Of a DNA stretch of 64,000 bases, positions 35,280-46,421 are shown one piece after another. This DNA comes from Rhizophagus irregularis (lineage: Eukaryota > Glomeromycota > Glomeromycetes > Glomerales > Glomeraceae), in the NCBI RefSeq assembly GCF_026210795.1, contig NC_089449.1, forward strand, positions 3,596,001 through 3,660,000, in the 5' to 3' direction. Positions within the stretch are counted from its first letter, which is position 1; each line of letters opens with the position of its first letter. Below the pieces are notes generated by a model that ran no database searches, was not told where the DNA came from, and saw only the letters and a program-made list of their open reading frames with translations. The position numbers were made by a program, and so were the translations under genes.

Positions 35280-35420
35280 TTATTGATTTCTACACAAAGA
35301 TAAATCAAAATATTGCATAATCTTTGCCTCGATTTTATAATCGTTATCGATTGAATATTTCGCAATATAGGTTATACTGCAAAGCGATACAATGACGATG
35401 ACCGTAAAACAGACATCCAT
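35280..35420 (-). CDS. 46-aa short membrane or secreted protein
   Basis: ATG at 35420, stop at 35280. Residues 2-19 are hydrophobic (VCFTVIVIVSLCSITYIA), so it could be a membrane anchor or a signal peptide. The family motif KYSIDNDYKIEA follows, then QYFDLSLCRNQ. TATA box CTATAAATATCG on the minus strand at 35463-35474, 43-54 nt upstream. The duplicate at 48784-48921 differs by four silent changes, two replacements (D27N, F38L) and one in-frame codon loss, consistent with coding constraint. Function unknown. Confidence 0.6.
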   Translation of the reverse strand: MDVCFTVIVIVSLCSITYIAKYSIDNDYKIEAKIMQYFDLSLCRNQ

Positions 35421-35462
35421 TATTTAAGAAATAAAATATTTGGGAATTTTACGAGGAAAACG

Positions 35463-35474
35463 CGATATTTATAG
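35463..35474 (-). promoter_or_regulatory. TATA box of the 46-aa gene
   Basis: CTATAAATATCG on the minus strand; the duplicate has TATAAATATG at 48962-48971. Confidence 0.55.
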
Positions 35475-36060
35475 ATTTTTTAAATGCTGACGATGGCTAA
35501 AATCGTATTATTATTTAGTCGGCGTCTGTCGAATTGTGTATTATGACGAATTATTATGTTAACCATGTATTATTACTTAATTGTCTAATTTTGTATTATA
35601 ACATAACGATATATTAAATAATAATTAAATTATAATATCACATAATTGAAAATATATAATATAATAATTTAGTTATGAAGTATGATCTTTGGAGCAAATT
35701 AATTTTAAACGGTGGCTGCATAAATATATATCACGAGACATTTTATTAAGGAATGACTCACCAAGCATCCGGGAAAGGATATAATTTTCATACAATGAAT
35801 TAACTCATTTGTGGATCTATTTAAAATGTACTAATAGTGCGAAAACTATTTTGTCACAATGGTCAACAATGTATATATGATCTCATTGTGCAATCAATTA
35901 TTAATTATTACCCCGCTTGTTCAAACGAATAAATTTCATATATTCGAACCTATATACAATTGCCCATTGGAACAGCCAAATGTTTAAAGAAAAACCGATT
36001 AATCAAATAGATATGGACTCTAAGAGTATGTCCTTTAGATGAAAGATACTTCAAGTTCAA

Positions 36061-36237
36061 CCCTGTAAAAAAAGTCAATCCGTTTTTTTATTCCATCTTT
36101 TTTCCGTAAAAGGCTCATATTTCCGGAATTAATAACTTTATATCACGGAATTTATTTGCATTTTCCGTGAATGGATCCGTGAAAGGCTCATTTTCACGGA
36201 GTTTTTACAGAAATAACGGATAAAATTTTTTATAGGG
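36061..36237. mobile_element. 177-bp MITE, CCCTRTAAAA family
   Basis: Starts CCCTGTAAAAAAAG and ends TTTTTTATAGGG, with several TTCCGTGAA-like words inside. The 3-bp direct repeat CAA flanks it on both sides. A 3-bp duplication and CCC ends would suit an EnSpm/CACTA-type or similar mover. Confidence 0.75.
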
Positions 36238-36458
36238 CAAGTTTCTTTGGATCTGTTACAAAGAATTTTAGATAAAGTTTGCCATTTTGATTTCGTCTGT
36301 ATTATTTCTGACATTTAAACTTAACATGTTAATCTGTTAACTCACAGATATTATTTCTTTAGTCCCGTTAACTCAGGATAAATTGATTTCGTGGCATATT
36401 TCTATTAACTTGCAAGATAAATAAATATATCCTCTTTCTTTATTATATTGAATCAAAT

Positions 36459-36608
36459 TTAAACAATTAATTGTTGATATTGCGTTTCAACTTTATAGTC
36501 ACGATAGATTGCTATGTTATTGTGTACTAAATTAATAAAGATAATTTTGATGGTTGAATTAATCATATGCAATGCTAAAGCACATATTAAGGAGTGAAAT
36601 TTATGCAT
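36459..36608 (-). CDS. 49-aa short protein of the KYxID-Y-E family
   Basis: ATG at 36608 chosen because MHKFHSLI matches MELFHSLI of the 32344 gene. Hydrophobic residues ~8-35, then YRDYKVETQYQQL, aligned with HDYNIEAQVQQNF. The K-x-x-I-D part of the motif is weak here. An upstream ATG at 36644 stays in frame. TATA-like TTTAATATAG at 36675-36684 is weak. Immediately upstream lies GTGAATCCTTTTGTTGTACC, which also occurs at 10475. Confidence 0.45.
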   Translation of the reverse strand: MHKFHSLICALALHMINSTIKIIFINLVHNNIAIYRDYKVETQYQQLIV

Positions 36609-37106
36609 CTTGTGAATCCTTTTGTTGTACCACACTGTCCACACGTGCGTGTTTGACAGGATCCTGATTTTTTCTATATTAAACGCCCAAACGGTGAGCT
36701 TGAATCTTCAGTATAGTTAAATTTCGCGTTGTAACATTTACTTTTAGCACATAATCTAAATCTGCACTTGGTAAGTGAGAAGGAAATTATATGTTTTAAG
36801 TTTACAAAACTCCATATTTAAATTGTTTTCTTAGTTATGTTGATAAAGTAACGTGCAGTCAGAAAAGATTTGAAGGTGAAATTGCCTGATAAAAAATATT
36901 ATCACGGCATGGATTCTTTTATTAGTACAATAGTTTTTAAAGTAGGTGTTATTGGCTTCATATTTACATACAAATAAAAATTTAGTCCCAATTTTACGTC
37001 GGGAAAGGAAATTCTTTTCATTTACTCTTAAGGGAGCGCAGGCTATCAAAAATAATGGGTTTACAATTTACCACTTCCAAATCAAAATTATATATCCTAA
37101 TACCCA

Positions 37107-37305
37107 CCCTGTAAAAAATCTGATCCGTGTATTATCTTTCCATGTTTTTTCCGTGAATGTATCATTTTCATGGAAATTATAGCCTTAAATCATGGAAATT
37201 TTCATCTCGCTAACACGGATATCCGTGAATGTATCATTTTCACGGAATTTTTACGGAAGACACGGAGAAATAATGGAAATATTCGGATAAAAATTTTTTA
37301 TAGGG
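37107..37305. mobile_element. 199-bp MITE, CCCTRTAAAA family
   Basis: Begins CCCTGTAAAAAATCTGATCC and ends TTTTTTATAGGG, flanked by the 3-bp direct repeat CCA. Inside, CCGTGAATGTATCATTTTCA occurs twice. Same family as 36061-36237 and 21947-22008. Confidence 0.8.
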
Positions 37306-37599
37306 CCAACGCGATACACTTTACCGACATGTACATTTTACTGACACTCATTTTACCACAGTATTTATTACTATTTCACTATCCACTTCAGTTAAAATAC
37401 ATATTTAATATAAAAGAATTTACCATAATATATAAAATAAAAACTTTAAAAAAAAATTCACTAACCAAATTACAAAAAATTACGTCATTAATATGTTTAC
37501 TCTTATTTTATATATTTGAATGTTTAAAATTATCATTATATATATGTTTAATATAACAAAATGTGAAATGCTAATGATATTTATATATAATAAAATAGT

Positions 37600-37985
37600 G
37601 AAATTATGCTCTGAATCCAATAAACAAAAAATTCAAAATTCAAAAATTATTGCCATTATGTAAACGCGAATATCTCCACAAGTATTACACCTACACTCAT
37701 GAAATTTAAGATATTAGTAGTTTCGACATCGCTGAACAACTTTCACTTAATAAAGAAAGTCGATTTCATTTGACTAAAGTAGTAAAATTACGCTCTGAAG
37801 TTAACAAACGGAAAAATGAAAAATTCAAAAATTATTGTTATTATAAAAAACACAAATAGTATTATACCTACGCTTATGATATTCAAGATATAAATAGTTT
37901 TGACATCGCTGAACAATTTTCACTTAATAAAACAAGTTGATTTCATTTGACTAAAGTGGCGAAATTACGCTCTGAAGTTAGAAAA
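37600..37985. repeat. Tandem repeat of ~180 bp, two copies
   Basis: AAATTAYGCTCTGAA marks the boundaries at ~37601, 37787 and 37964. Both copies share the stretch CATCGCTGAACAA...TTTCACTTAATAAA and GATTTCATTTGACTAAAGT. Confidence 0.85.
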
Positions 37986-38043
37986 TATAACACGAAAGAA
38001 ATTTAGAAATAAATATCATACTATGAATTGTATAAAATACCTG

Positions 38044-38069
38044 AACCCTAACCCTAACCCTAACCCTAA
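38044..38069. repeat. Interstitial telomeric repeat
   Basis: Four perfect AACCCT units plus AA, the complement of the TTAGGG telomere repeat, in otherwise unique AT-rich DNA, about 60 nt downstream of the 180-bp tandem repeat. Confidence 0.85.
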
Positions 38070-38774
38070 TAGCTTCACAAGATACAAGTAAGAAAAGTGT
38101 TTAATATATGTTAATAGCAAGCTTTTAAAATTTTTTTTAAAAAAGAAAATTTTTCAATTAATAATAAACAGTAGCAAAATAAATAATTAATTATTTCAAT
38201 ATTACTTTATTTTATTGCATACAAAATTATGATTATTTTGTCAGTGTCGGTGAGTGTTGGTAAAACGATTGTTGGTAAAATGATTGTCAGTAATGTGAAC
38301 CGAATCCTCTTGATGAGATGAATCTTATCATATAAAAATCATTGAAATGCAATCAGCAGATCCTGTAATAATAAGCAAAACATCTATATCTTTAAACAAT
38401 GATAGCACTGTCAATATTAATGCTATCTATATGATCTTATTATCATTTGAATGAATCGTCTTAAATAGATCTTTCAAATGAGCTGTAGATCATTAAAATT
38501 GGATGATTAGAAGCTGAAATATTCTCAAAACACTTTTGTTATTTTTATGATAATTGAAGATAGTCATTTAACATTTTAATTTGGCTTAATTCAACTATTT
38601 TGACTTTTGAGAGTTAAGATCAAATTAATTTTATCCATTTTGATCATCTTGAAAATCAATATTAACCTAATTTTGGCTTCATATATAGACAACATCTTAA
38701 AAATCCTAAGTGACACAGTATTTTTGTAAGAATGCCCTTAAAGACAAAATTGGACCCTTAAAAATGAAAAGGTA

Positions 38775-39510
38775 CAGTGCATTACCTCTATAATAGGTAC
38801 CCCTTATATCTTGTGATCTAATGGTCAGAATTTTTTAAAATTTTAAAATTAGATAGCTTTTAAAAAGATAAATACATTAAGCAAGTAAAAAAATTTTCTC
38901 AATTTTTTTTGCTGACATAATACAAAATCACATGACTTAAAATAAATTTGATTGGCTAATGTAATACTTAATGTTAATTAGAATTATGCATAATTTTTTA
39001 TATATAATTTATTATTCATTATAATTATTTAAAAGTAATTTGATTAAGTATATCATCAGGAACTTTTCTATGGGATTTATATTTTTTTAGCAAGTTTTCC
39101 TGTAATTCCTTTTTGAGAAATAAGCATAATATAATTTGTAATAAATAAAAACTACCAAAACTTTTTTTGATTTTTTTTCAAAATTTTTTTAATAAAGCAT
39201 GAGTAAGTTTATAAGCTAAAATGATTTATTTGAATAAGCACTATCAAATGATTATTTTTTTTATGTTACACAAAAATCACTTATTCTCAAATTTTTCCCA
39301 TCATAATAAATTACCTGAACTTCAAACTTATGTAACACTAGCAAAATTTATTATTTTTTAATCTAACCCAATAAGTTTAAAAGCTCTTGATATGCTTTAT
39401 TAAAATTATCGGTTAGAATTTTAAAATATTATTTTTTGCTAATGTGACATCTTTTTGAAAATGTCAAATTATGACTATAAAATTGGGTTGATTATAGAGG
39501 TACCGCACTG
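38775..39510. mobile_element. 736-bp pogo/Fot1-like non-autonomous element
   Basis: Left end CAGTGCATTACCTCTATAAT and inverted right end CAGTGCGGTACCTCTATAAT match at 17 of 20 positions, and TA flanks both sides (38773-38774, 39511-39512). There is no transposase ORF inside. CAGTGC ends with TA duplication are typical of pogo-type elements. Confidence 0.85.
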
Positions 39511-39589
39511 TAAGGATTTTTTTTATTTTTTTTGTTAATTTCATTTAAAAATGTTTTCTAATATTCTTTATTGTCTTTTTTTTTATAGG

Positions 39590-40505
39590 AGCATTCTCTG
39601 GACTCTGGAGACTTCTGAACTATTTTCCTTATTAATTATTTCAGCTCTCTAGTTATAAGGTGCATTTTTTTTCTTTTTCCTTCCCCTTTTCATTCATTTT
39701 AACTCCATTTTCTTCTTAAGTTTTGGCTTGGATCTTTAATGGAAGGCTTCTTTTCCTTTTAGGACCTGGCTCTTTAGCATTTCAGCTCTTCCAAGGTGCG
39801 TTCTTTTCTTTTTTTTCCTTTGTCTTTTTTTTCGTTCATTCTAACCCTTCTTTCTTCTTGAGTTCTGGCTCTTGATTTGTGAATCTTTAATAGAAAATAG
39901 CACATACAGGTGAGTCATTTTTTCTTTTCATTCTTGTTTCTCTTTTTTGTTCTTTTTTGTTTGTTCTAACCTTTTTTCTTTTTATGTCCAGGCTCTTGAT
40001 TTGCATCTTTAACGGAAAATGGCATACATATATGAGTTGTTTTTTTCTTTTCGTTCCTGTTTTTCTTTTTCATTCTTCTTTTTTGTTTGTTCTACCCTTT
40101 TTTTCTTTTTAGGTCCAGGCTCTTGATTTGCAAATCTTTAATGAAAAATGGCACACACATGTGAGTTGTTTTTTTCTTTTTCGTTTTTGTTTCACTTTTT
40201 CATTCTTTTTTTTCTTTTTTTCTAACCTTTCTTTTATTTTAGGTCGAGCTCTTGATTTGCGAATCTTTAACAGAAGATAACACATATTGTTCTTATTTAT
40301 TCTCTTTTTCGTTTGTTCTTTTTCATTTGTTCTAGTAACTTTTTTTTTTTTTAGAGCTCTTGATTTGCAAATCTTTAACGGAAGACGGCACATATTGTTC
40401 TTATTTCTCTTTTCGTTTGTTCTTTTTCATTTGTTTTAACCTTTCTTTCTTTTTAGGTCCTGGCTCTTGATTTGCAAATCTTTAGCGGAAGTTGGCACAT
40501 ATTTA
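39590..40505. repeat. ~108-130 bp satellite array, left part
   Basis: About seven diverged units, each with GCTCTTGATTTGC(A/G)AATC then TTTAACGGAA and GGCACA, followed by a long pyrimidine tract ending TTTCTTTTTAGGTCC. Some units have GTGAGT just after GGCACATACAG. The array is interrupted by the insertion at 40506-44554 and resumes beyond it. Confidence 0.9.
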
Positions 40506-41177
40506 AAGCTCCGCATGAGCCAAGCTGGCTCATGAGCTGGCTTGAACTTTTCAATTTGAGCTGAGCTGAAACACAATTAAATTGGCTCAGTGGCTCGCAA
40601 GCCAGCTTGAAATGAGCTCGAGCTGGTAATAGGCTCAGCTCAAAAAGCTCAAGCCAGTAATAGGCTTAGCTCAAAAGCTGCAACATTTTTTTTAATTCTT
40701 TAATAAAAAAATGTTGCGAAAATGATTTTTTCACTATATTATATTAGAAAAAAATGTTTCGCAACATTTTTTTTTAATTCTTTAATAAAAAAAATGTTGT
40801 AAAAACAATTTTTTCACTATATTATGGGGATCTTCACAAAATTCGTGATTGAGATTATGATTGAGATTAGAGGTTAATCTGATTTCACAAAAAACGTGAT
40901 TGAGATTAAGCTTAATCTCAAGCTGATCGTGATTGAAATTTTATATGAAATTTCAATCTTACTCATCAAGTAAGATTAGAATAAGATTAGCATTAACTTC
41001 GTTAACCTGGCAAATTTTCTTGAATTTTTTTTTTCAATTTAAAAAATGTATGCATATTTTTTATTTAAATACTTTTTAAATGCAAAACTATCGCAAAATG
41101 CGAACTTTTTTTTGTCATTTTCCTTAAACTATTTTCTTTTAAACACTAAAAGTTGGTGATCTTTTTAATAAAAAAAA

Positions 41178-42083
41178 ATGGAATCTACTCACGAAAATAA
41201 AAAAGATAAAAATACTGAGAAACCTATTAAAGCTTCAAGAATCAGATGGACTGAACTAGCTATTAAAGCTTTATTATCTTTTCTTCTTGAACATAAAGAA
41301 AAGCTTGAAGATTTAAAGTATAAACATGGTGCTACATCTAATTCAGAGAGTGTTCAATAGTGGAAAGATGCCGAAGCTTTTTTTTTGACTTTTGAATTTG
41401 AACAATCTTATAGTGTTGTTCAAATTGCTAACAAGTGGAAGAATTTAGTAGATAATTATAAGGTTTTTATTTAAAATTAAATTTTCTTTACTTATTATTT
41501 AAATTTATTAATAAATTTTTTTTTATTTAAGTCGCAACTTGCAGCTTCAAAAAAAAGTGGTAGACCTCCCATTGTTATTCAATATAAAGAAGAAATTGAG
41601 GCAATTTTGAATAAGGATAGGCCTACATTAAATCCAAAATCTTGTATTGATTCTTCTGTACCCTTACCAAGAATAGAAAATTTTGATCTTGCACAAGAAG
41701 ATTTTGAAGATAATAACAAGACAGAAATTACATATAAATTCCCTAAAATTGGTAGAAAATATACAAATAAACGTGAAAATAAAGAAGTTGATGTTAATGT
41801 AGATAATCAAAGCAGAAAAAAATCCAAAAATCATGGAGTTATTTTGGAAAATACTATTCAAAAGTGGATGGAGCAACAAGAAATTAGGCAAATAGAATTT
41901 GACAAAAGAAGAGAAGAAAAAGAAAAAAGAGATCAAAGGAAAAGGTCAGAATTGCTTATAATGAAACATCAATCAGATATGATGTTATTTGGTTTATTAA
42001 ATAATATTACAAAATGTTTGAGTTCTTCTCAAGGAAATTCAAATAATCAATCAGAAAAAAATTTACAAGGTATTTATTATTAA
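41178..42083 (+). pseudogene. Harbinger Myb/SANT-like DNA-binding protein, one stop
   Basis: Two exons (41178-41462, 41532-42083) join in frame for 278 codons. The N-terminal part has the trihelix-like RIRWTELAIKALLSFLLEH and WKDAEAFF...IANKWKNLVDNYK. A basic PKIGRKYTNKRENK region and a C-terminal Glu/Arg-rich coiled coil (EQQEIRQIEFDKRREEKEKR) follow. In this superfamily the protein helps the transposase reach the nucleus and bind the element ends. The only lesion is TAG at 41358-41360 between SESVQ and WKDAEAF, probably from CAG. Confidence 0.85.
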
Positions 42084-42424
42084 TTCCAATGGTAATATTA
42101 AGTTTATTTATATGTCACGTTCAAATTCAAATGTTTGTGTTGTGTTCAAATTTTGATTTTTGTGTCACATTTAAATTTTGATTTTTGTGTCATGTACAAA
42201 TTCAAATTTTTATATTACGATCAAAATCTGATTTTTTATATTAAATTCAATTCTAATTTTAATTTAATTAATTTAATTTTAATTCAATTTATAGATGATT
42301 TACCTCAATTTTCTTCAAATTTCATGTACTTGAATAATAAATAATGTAATTCTTTTAAATGTTTTATGAAATAAATTGGAAAATATATGTTTGTAACAAT
42401 TTTTTTAATTCATTGATTTATTAC

Positions 42425-43699
42425 TTAATTATCATTTGTATTTAAATATCTCCTCTGATGATTATTCCATAATAAATCACATATTGCATTTCTTATTATA
42501 GCATTACCTTCTGATGTTTCATTAACATTTGTTTCACTATTTACATCAGTTCCTGTATCATGATATTCAGATATTGTTCTTCTGGTGGTAAAAAATCGTG
42601 TCTTTCTTCACAAATATTATGGAGTATACAACAAGTAGTTATGATATGTGGTATTATTTCAAATAAAACTTCTAAACTATGAAGAAGACATCTCCATTTA
42701 CCCTTTAATAAACCAAAAGCTTGTTCTACTTTGATTCTTGTTTGTGAATGTTTATGATTGAAATATGTTTGTTTTTGAATTAATCCTCTACCTATATCTT
42801 TATAAGGAACTATTAACCAACTAATATATAAGATTCAGATATCCTCCATCACCTAATATGTATTTATTATTAAAAGTTGTTACTAAATTATTAAACTTAT
42901 TATATAGATTAGAATTTACTAAAATTCTACTATCATGTGTAGAACCTGGCCAACCAACACATATATCTAAAAAACTTTTTTTATGGTCAACTACTGCTTG
43001 TAAAACAATTGAATAAAATCCTTTTCTATTAAAATAATCTACAGGAAATAGATGAGGTGCTTTAATTGGTATATGACTACCATCAATAGCTCCAATAACA
43101 TTAAGAATTCTTCCAGTACCTTTGAATCCATTTGTAATTTCATTAATTTCTGATTCTGTATTTGGAAAAACAATTTTTTCCGCTAGAAATTTTGTAACTA
43201 TTACATTAATAAAATCTCTTAATGCATAACTAAAAGTTGATTCTCCCATTCCAAACCTATTACCTATAGACCTAAAACATTCTCCAGTAGCAAGAAACCA
43301 TAATGATGCACCAACCTTTTGTTCCCATGCAAGTCCAACTATACCAGGTCCTGTAATTTCTCTTCTTAAATGTGGTATTATTTCACAGCATAACCATTCA
43401 AATGTAGACCTGGTTAACCTAAAATGTCTTTTAAATTCAAAATCTTGCATATTTAAACATATTTCATTAAACCAATACTGAGATATTGATCTATTTAATC
43501 TTCTTAAATTGATGCACTCATTAATTTCTATTTTATTAAGTTGTAAATATAGCAAGTTTAAAGGTAAAATGTTAAAATTTTCTTCCTCTTCTTCTTGTTC
43601 AGTTTGATAAGTAGCAATTAAATTTTCTTCAAATTCATTATATTTAATAAGTATAATGATTATTAATATACAAATTGAAATTTGGAATTCCCTGTTCAT
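42425..43699 (-). pseudogene. Harbinger (HARBI1-like) DDE transposase, two frame breaks
   Basis: The first frame (43699-42821) covers the N-terminal region and two catalytic acids: GAIDGSHIPI and GWPGSTHDSRI. After GDGGYLNL the frame breaks at ~42823. It continues with WLIVPYKDIGRG and KVEQAFGLLKGKWR, which holds the third acid. It shifts again near 42570 and ends in NAIIRNAICDLLWNN before a stop at 42425. All three DDE residues survive in sequence, so inactivation is recent or the breaks are assembly errors. Family role: cut-and-paste transposition with 3-bp target duplication. Confidence 0.9.
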
Positions 43700-43908
43700 T
43701 ACTGAGAAAATAATATGTAATTATAAAAATTTATGTAAAATTTTAAAAGAAAGTACAAAAAAAAAATTTTTAAAGCATAACGGTAAATCATTAATCTAAT
43801 GTAACACAAAAATTTGTGAATCAAGATTGAAACGTTAATCTCAATTTCAAGATCTCAATCCCAATCTCAATCCCAATCTCAATCACGGGTTTTGTGAAGA
43901 CCCCCTAT

Positions 43909-44370
43909 ATTAGAAAAAAATGTTTCACAACGTTTTTTTTAATTCTTTAATAAAAAAATGTTGCAAAAACGATTTTTTCACAATATTATATTAGAAAAAA
44001 ACATTTCACAATGTTTTTTTAATTCTTTAGTAAAAAACGTTGCAAAAACGTTTTTTTCACAATATTATTTTAGAAAAAAACATTTCGCAACATTTTTTTA
44101 AGTTCTTTAATAAAAAAACGTTGCAAAAACATTTTTTTCACAATATTATATTAGAAAAAAATGTTTCACACCGTTTTTTTAAGTTCTTTAATAAAAAACG
44201 GTGCAAAAACGTTTTTTTTACAATATTATTTTAGAAATAAATGTTGCGAAACGTTTTTTATTAAAGAATTAAAAAAAATGTTGTAAAAACGTTTTTTTCA
44301 CAATATTATTTTAGAAAAAACGTTTCACAACGTTTATTTCAATGCTTTAATAAAAAATGTTGCAAAACAT
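43909..44370. repeat. ~79-bp tandem repeats in the foldback element
   Basis: About six units, each with ATTAGAAAAAAA, ATTTCACAACG, AATTCTTTAATAAAAAA and GTTGCAAAAACG. Half of each unit is nearly self-complementary. The matching left part lies at 40690-40825. Confidence 0.85.
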
Positions 44371-44556
44371 TTTTCTGAAGATAAAGCTCGAGCCTGGCTT
44401 TGCTTGAGCCATTATTTTTATGGCTCGGCTCAGCTCACTTTAGCTTGAGCCGAAATTTTTATGGCTCAGCTTATTCTGGCTCAGGCCAGAATTTTTTTTT
44501 TGAGCTGAGCCAAGCCAGACTGTGGCTCAGCTCAAGCTGGCTCATGCGGAGCTTTA

Positions 44557-44990
44557 CACATATTGTTCTTATTTCTCTTTTTCGTTTGTTCTTTTTTATT
44601 TGTTTTAACCTTTCTTTCTTTTTAGGTCCCAGCTCTTGATTTGCAAATCTTTAACGGAAGACGGCACATATTGTTCTTATTTCTCTTTTTCGTTTGTTCT
44701 TTTTCATTTGTTCTAACCTTTCTTTCTTTTTAGGTCTCAGCTCTTGATTTGCGAATCTTTAATGGAAGATGGCACATATTGTTCTTATTTCTCTTTTTTG
44801 TTTGTTCTTTTTCATTTGTTCTAACCTTTCTTTCTTTTTAGGTCCCAGCTCTTGATTTGTGAATCTTTAACGGAAGATGGCACATATTGTTCTTATTTCT
44901 CTTTTTTGTTTGTTCTTTTTCATTTGTTCTAACCTTTCTTTCTTTTTAGGTCCAGGCTCTTGATTTGCGAATCTTTAACGGAAGACGGCA
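44557..44990. repeat. ~108 bp satellite array, right part
   Basis: Four nearly identical units containing GCTCTTGATTTGCGAATCTT, spaced ~107-108 bp, in phase with the left part once the insertion is removed. Confidence 0.9.
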
Positions 44991-45027
44991 TTAAATATTA
45001 GATTCTTTATTTTATTTTTTTACGCAT

Positions 45028-45189
45028 TTAAAAAATTTTCCCTAATTTGAAGTTCCAAACAATTGAAAACCGAAATATGAATATGGCGGTATATAAAGTA
45101 CAATTATCAAGTGCATGTTTTGATGATGCATCAAGCCACATAATAAAAACTATAATTATAAGTAAAATCAAAATATATCTGTTTTCCAT
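45028..45189 (-). pseudogene. Frameshifted member of the short membrane-protein family
   Basis: From the ATG at 45189, a hydrophobic segment (YILILLIIIVFIMWL) is followed by KHALDN, the start of the family motif. The open frame then leaves the family pattern. Reading one frame over gives HIHISVFNCLELQIREN, which aligns with LKLQIKET of the gene at 25962. Flanking words CTTAATTTGAAGTTTC-like (45044) are also shared with that gene's 3' end. Confidence 0.45.
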
Positions 45190-45299
45190 TATCAAAAAAA
45201 TAAAAAAAAGTTGAAACCGTAAAAAAAAAATTGATAAACTTATCCTTAATATAGTTCTACAGGGAAATCTGCGCAGTATCACCATGTACCAATCAGATC

Positions 45300-46421
45300 C
45301 TTTTAAACGAATAGAGTAATCAGTTATTCATTAGATTAAACAAATGGATGATCATCAAAATGAAATGAATAATTTTGATTAAACAAATGGAAATTATAGA
45401 GCACCAATCAGATCCTTTTATATCCAGATGAAAAGTAATTTAAACGAATAGGGTAATTTAATTTTTAAAGAATATTAGAATGGAAACCGATTAAACAAAT
45501 GGTCGATCATTAGAATGGATAATTTGATTAAACAAATCGTAATAGAATAGATTTGATCGACATAACGTATGCATTATACGGTATGTAAGTGACACTGAAA
45601 CTAGTTAAAAGACACGTTAAACAGTGAAAGTATTGGAGATTACATAAAATTATTTATTATTCGAGTTAGGCAAGAGTGAATGGTATGAAGCAAAAAATGC
45701 TTTATTCGAGAAGCGAATTCTTAAAACAAAGGCTTTGAACTAGATGAACGAGATGGTATGATCAAAATATTAGAAGAGTTGTTAGATAATAATTATAACA
45801 TCACTATGGATGAATTTGAGCTATTGCTTGAAACAAGAAACAAAAGTACAAAGGACCGTTATCGAATATTCTTAATAAATATCCTTGATAAGAAATAAGC
45901 TTGGTAGGATTTTCGGTTTCTAGAAACACATATACAAGGGAAAATGACGTAATAAAGATTGTCTTGACCATTAATAGTGTTCACACTTGGAACATATGTT
46001 TCACCGAAGTAAAGATTTTTTCGTTTTGACAAAACAGTATATTATCTGATAGATAAAAATGCGGAATCATATTTTAGACTATGAAATATATTGTTGTGCG
46101 TTGAATATCTATTCAGTTTCATGAGATCCACTATGCTACCACAAAATGCAATAATATTATGCATTTTTTTGGATTCAAATAAAGTTATGTATAATAAATT
46201 AATAATCGCGCCATATTTAATTAAAATGAGTTATTGAATGTCGCACAAATAGTATATAATAAAAATCTAACATTTTATTTACTTTAAAAAGAAATAAATG
46301 TTCTTTGTAAATTTTAAGATAAAAAAAGGTACCCAATCAGAATAGTAAAACAGCAAAATAACGGAAAATCTAAAAAAGGGTATATAAATAATTCAATGCT
46401 TTTGGCAAATCTTATCTATAT
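45300..46421. other. AT-rich intergene, no gene recognised
   Basis: Contains repeated GATTAAACAAATGG and AATCAGATCCTTTTA words (45290-45540). Nothing codes recognisably. Confidence 0.4.

Larger units (their letters stand above)
34670..35930. repeat. Segmental duplication shared with 48195-49650
   Basis: Long blocks match 48195-49650 in the same orientation, from CCGGTTTCGATTCCTG (34676) to CCCCGCTTGTTCAAACGAAT (35911-35930). Identity looks high, with scattered indels. Each copy contains one 45-46 aa short gene. Confidence 0.9.
40826..43905. mobile_element. PIF/Harbinger transposon, 3.08 kb, nearly complete
   Basis: Ends GGGGATCTTCACAAAATTCG and (inverted) GGGGGTCTTCACAAAACCCG, both running into repeated GTGATTGAGATT subterminal words. 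The 3-bp direct repeat TAT flanks it (40823-40825, 43906-43908), and removing it restores the host repeat CACTATATTATATTAG. It carries the standard two genes of the superfamily in opposite orientations, each slightly broken. Confidence 0.93.
40506..44554. mobile_element. Foldback element inserted into the satellite array
   Basis: Terminal inverted repeats AAGCTCCGCATGAGCCAAGC and (inverted right end) AAGCTCCGCATGAGCCAGCT continue into GAGCTGAGCC-rich subterminal arms, with TA on both sides (40504-40505, 44555-44556). The core is a ~79-bp tandem repeat (40690-40825 and 43909-44370) split by a Harbinger insertion. Without that insertion the element is ~970 bp and has no coding capacity. Confidence 0.85.

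Noticed and set aside
40109-40393. 94-codon Lys-rich minus-strand ORF
   Set aside because: Lies within the satellite array and simply repeats its unit three times.
44040-44234. 64-codon plus-strand ORF
   Set aside because: Lies in the 79-bp repeats of the foldback element.
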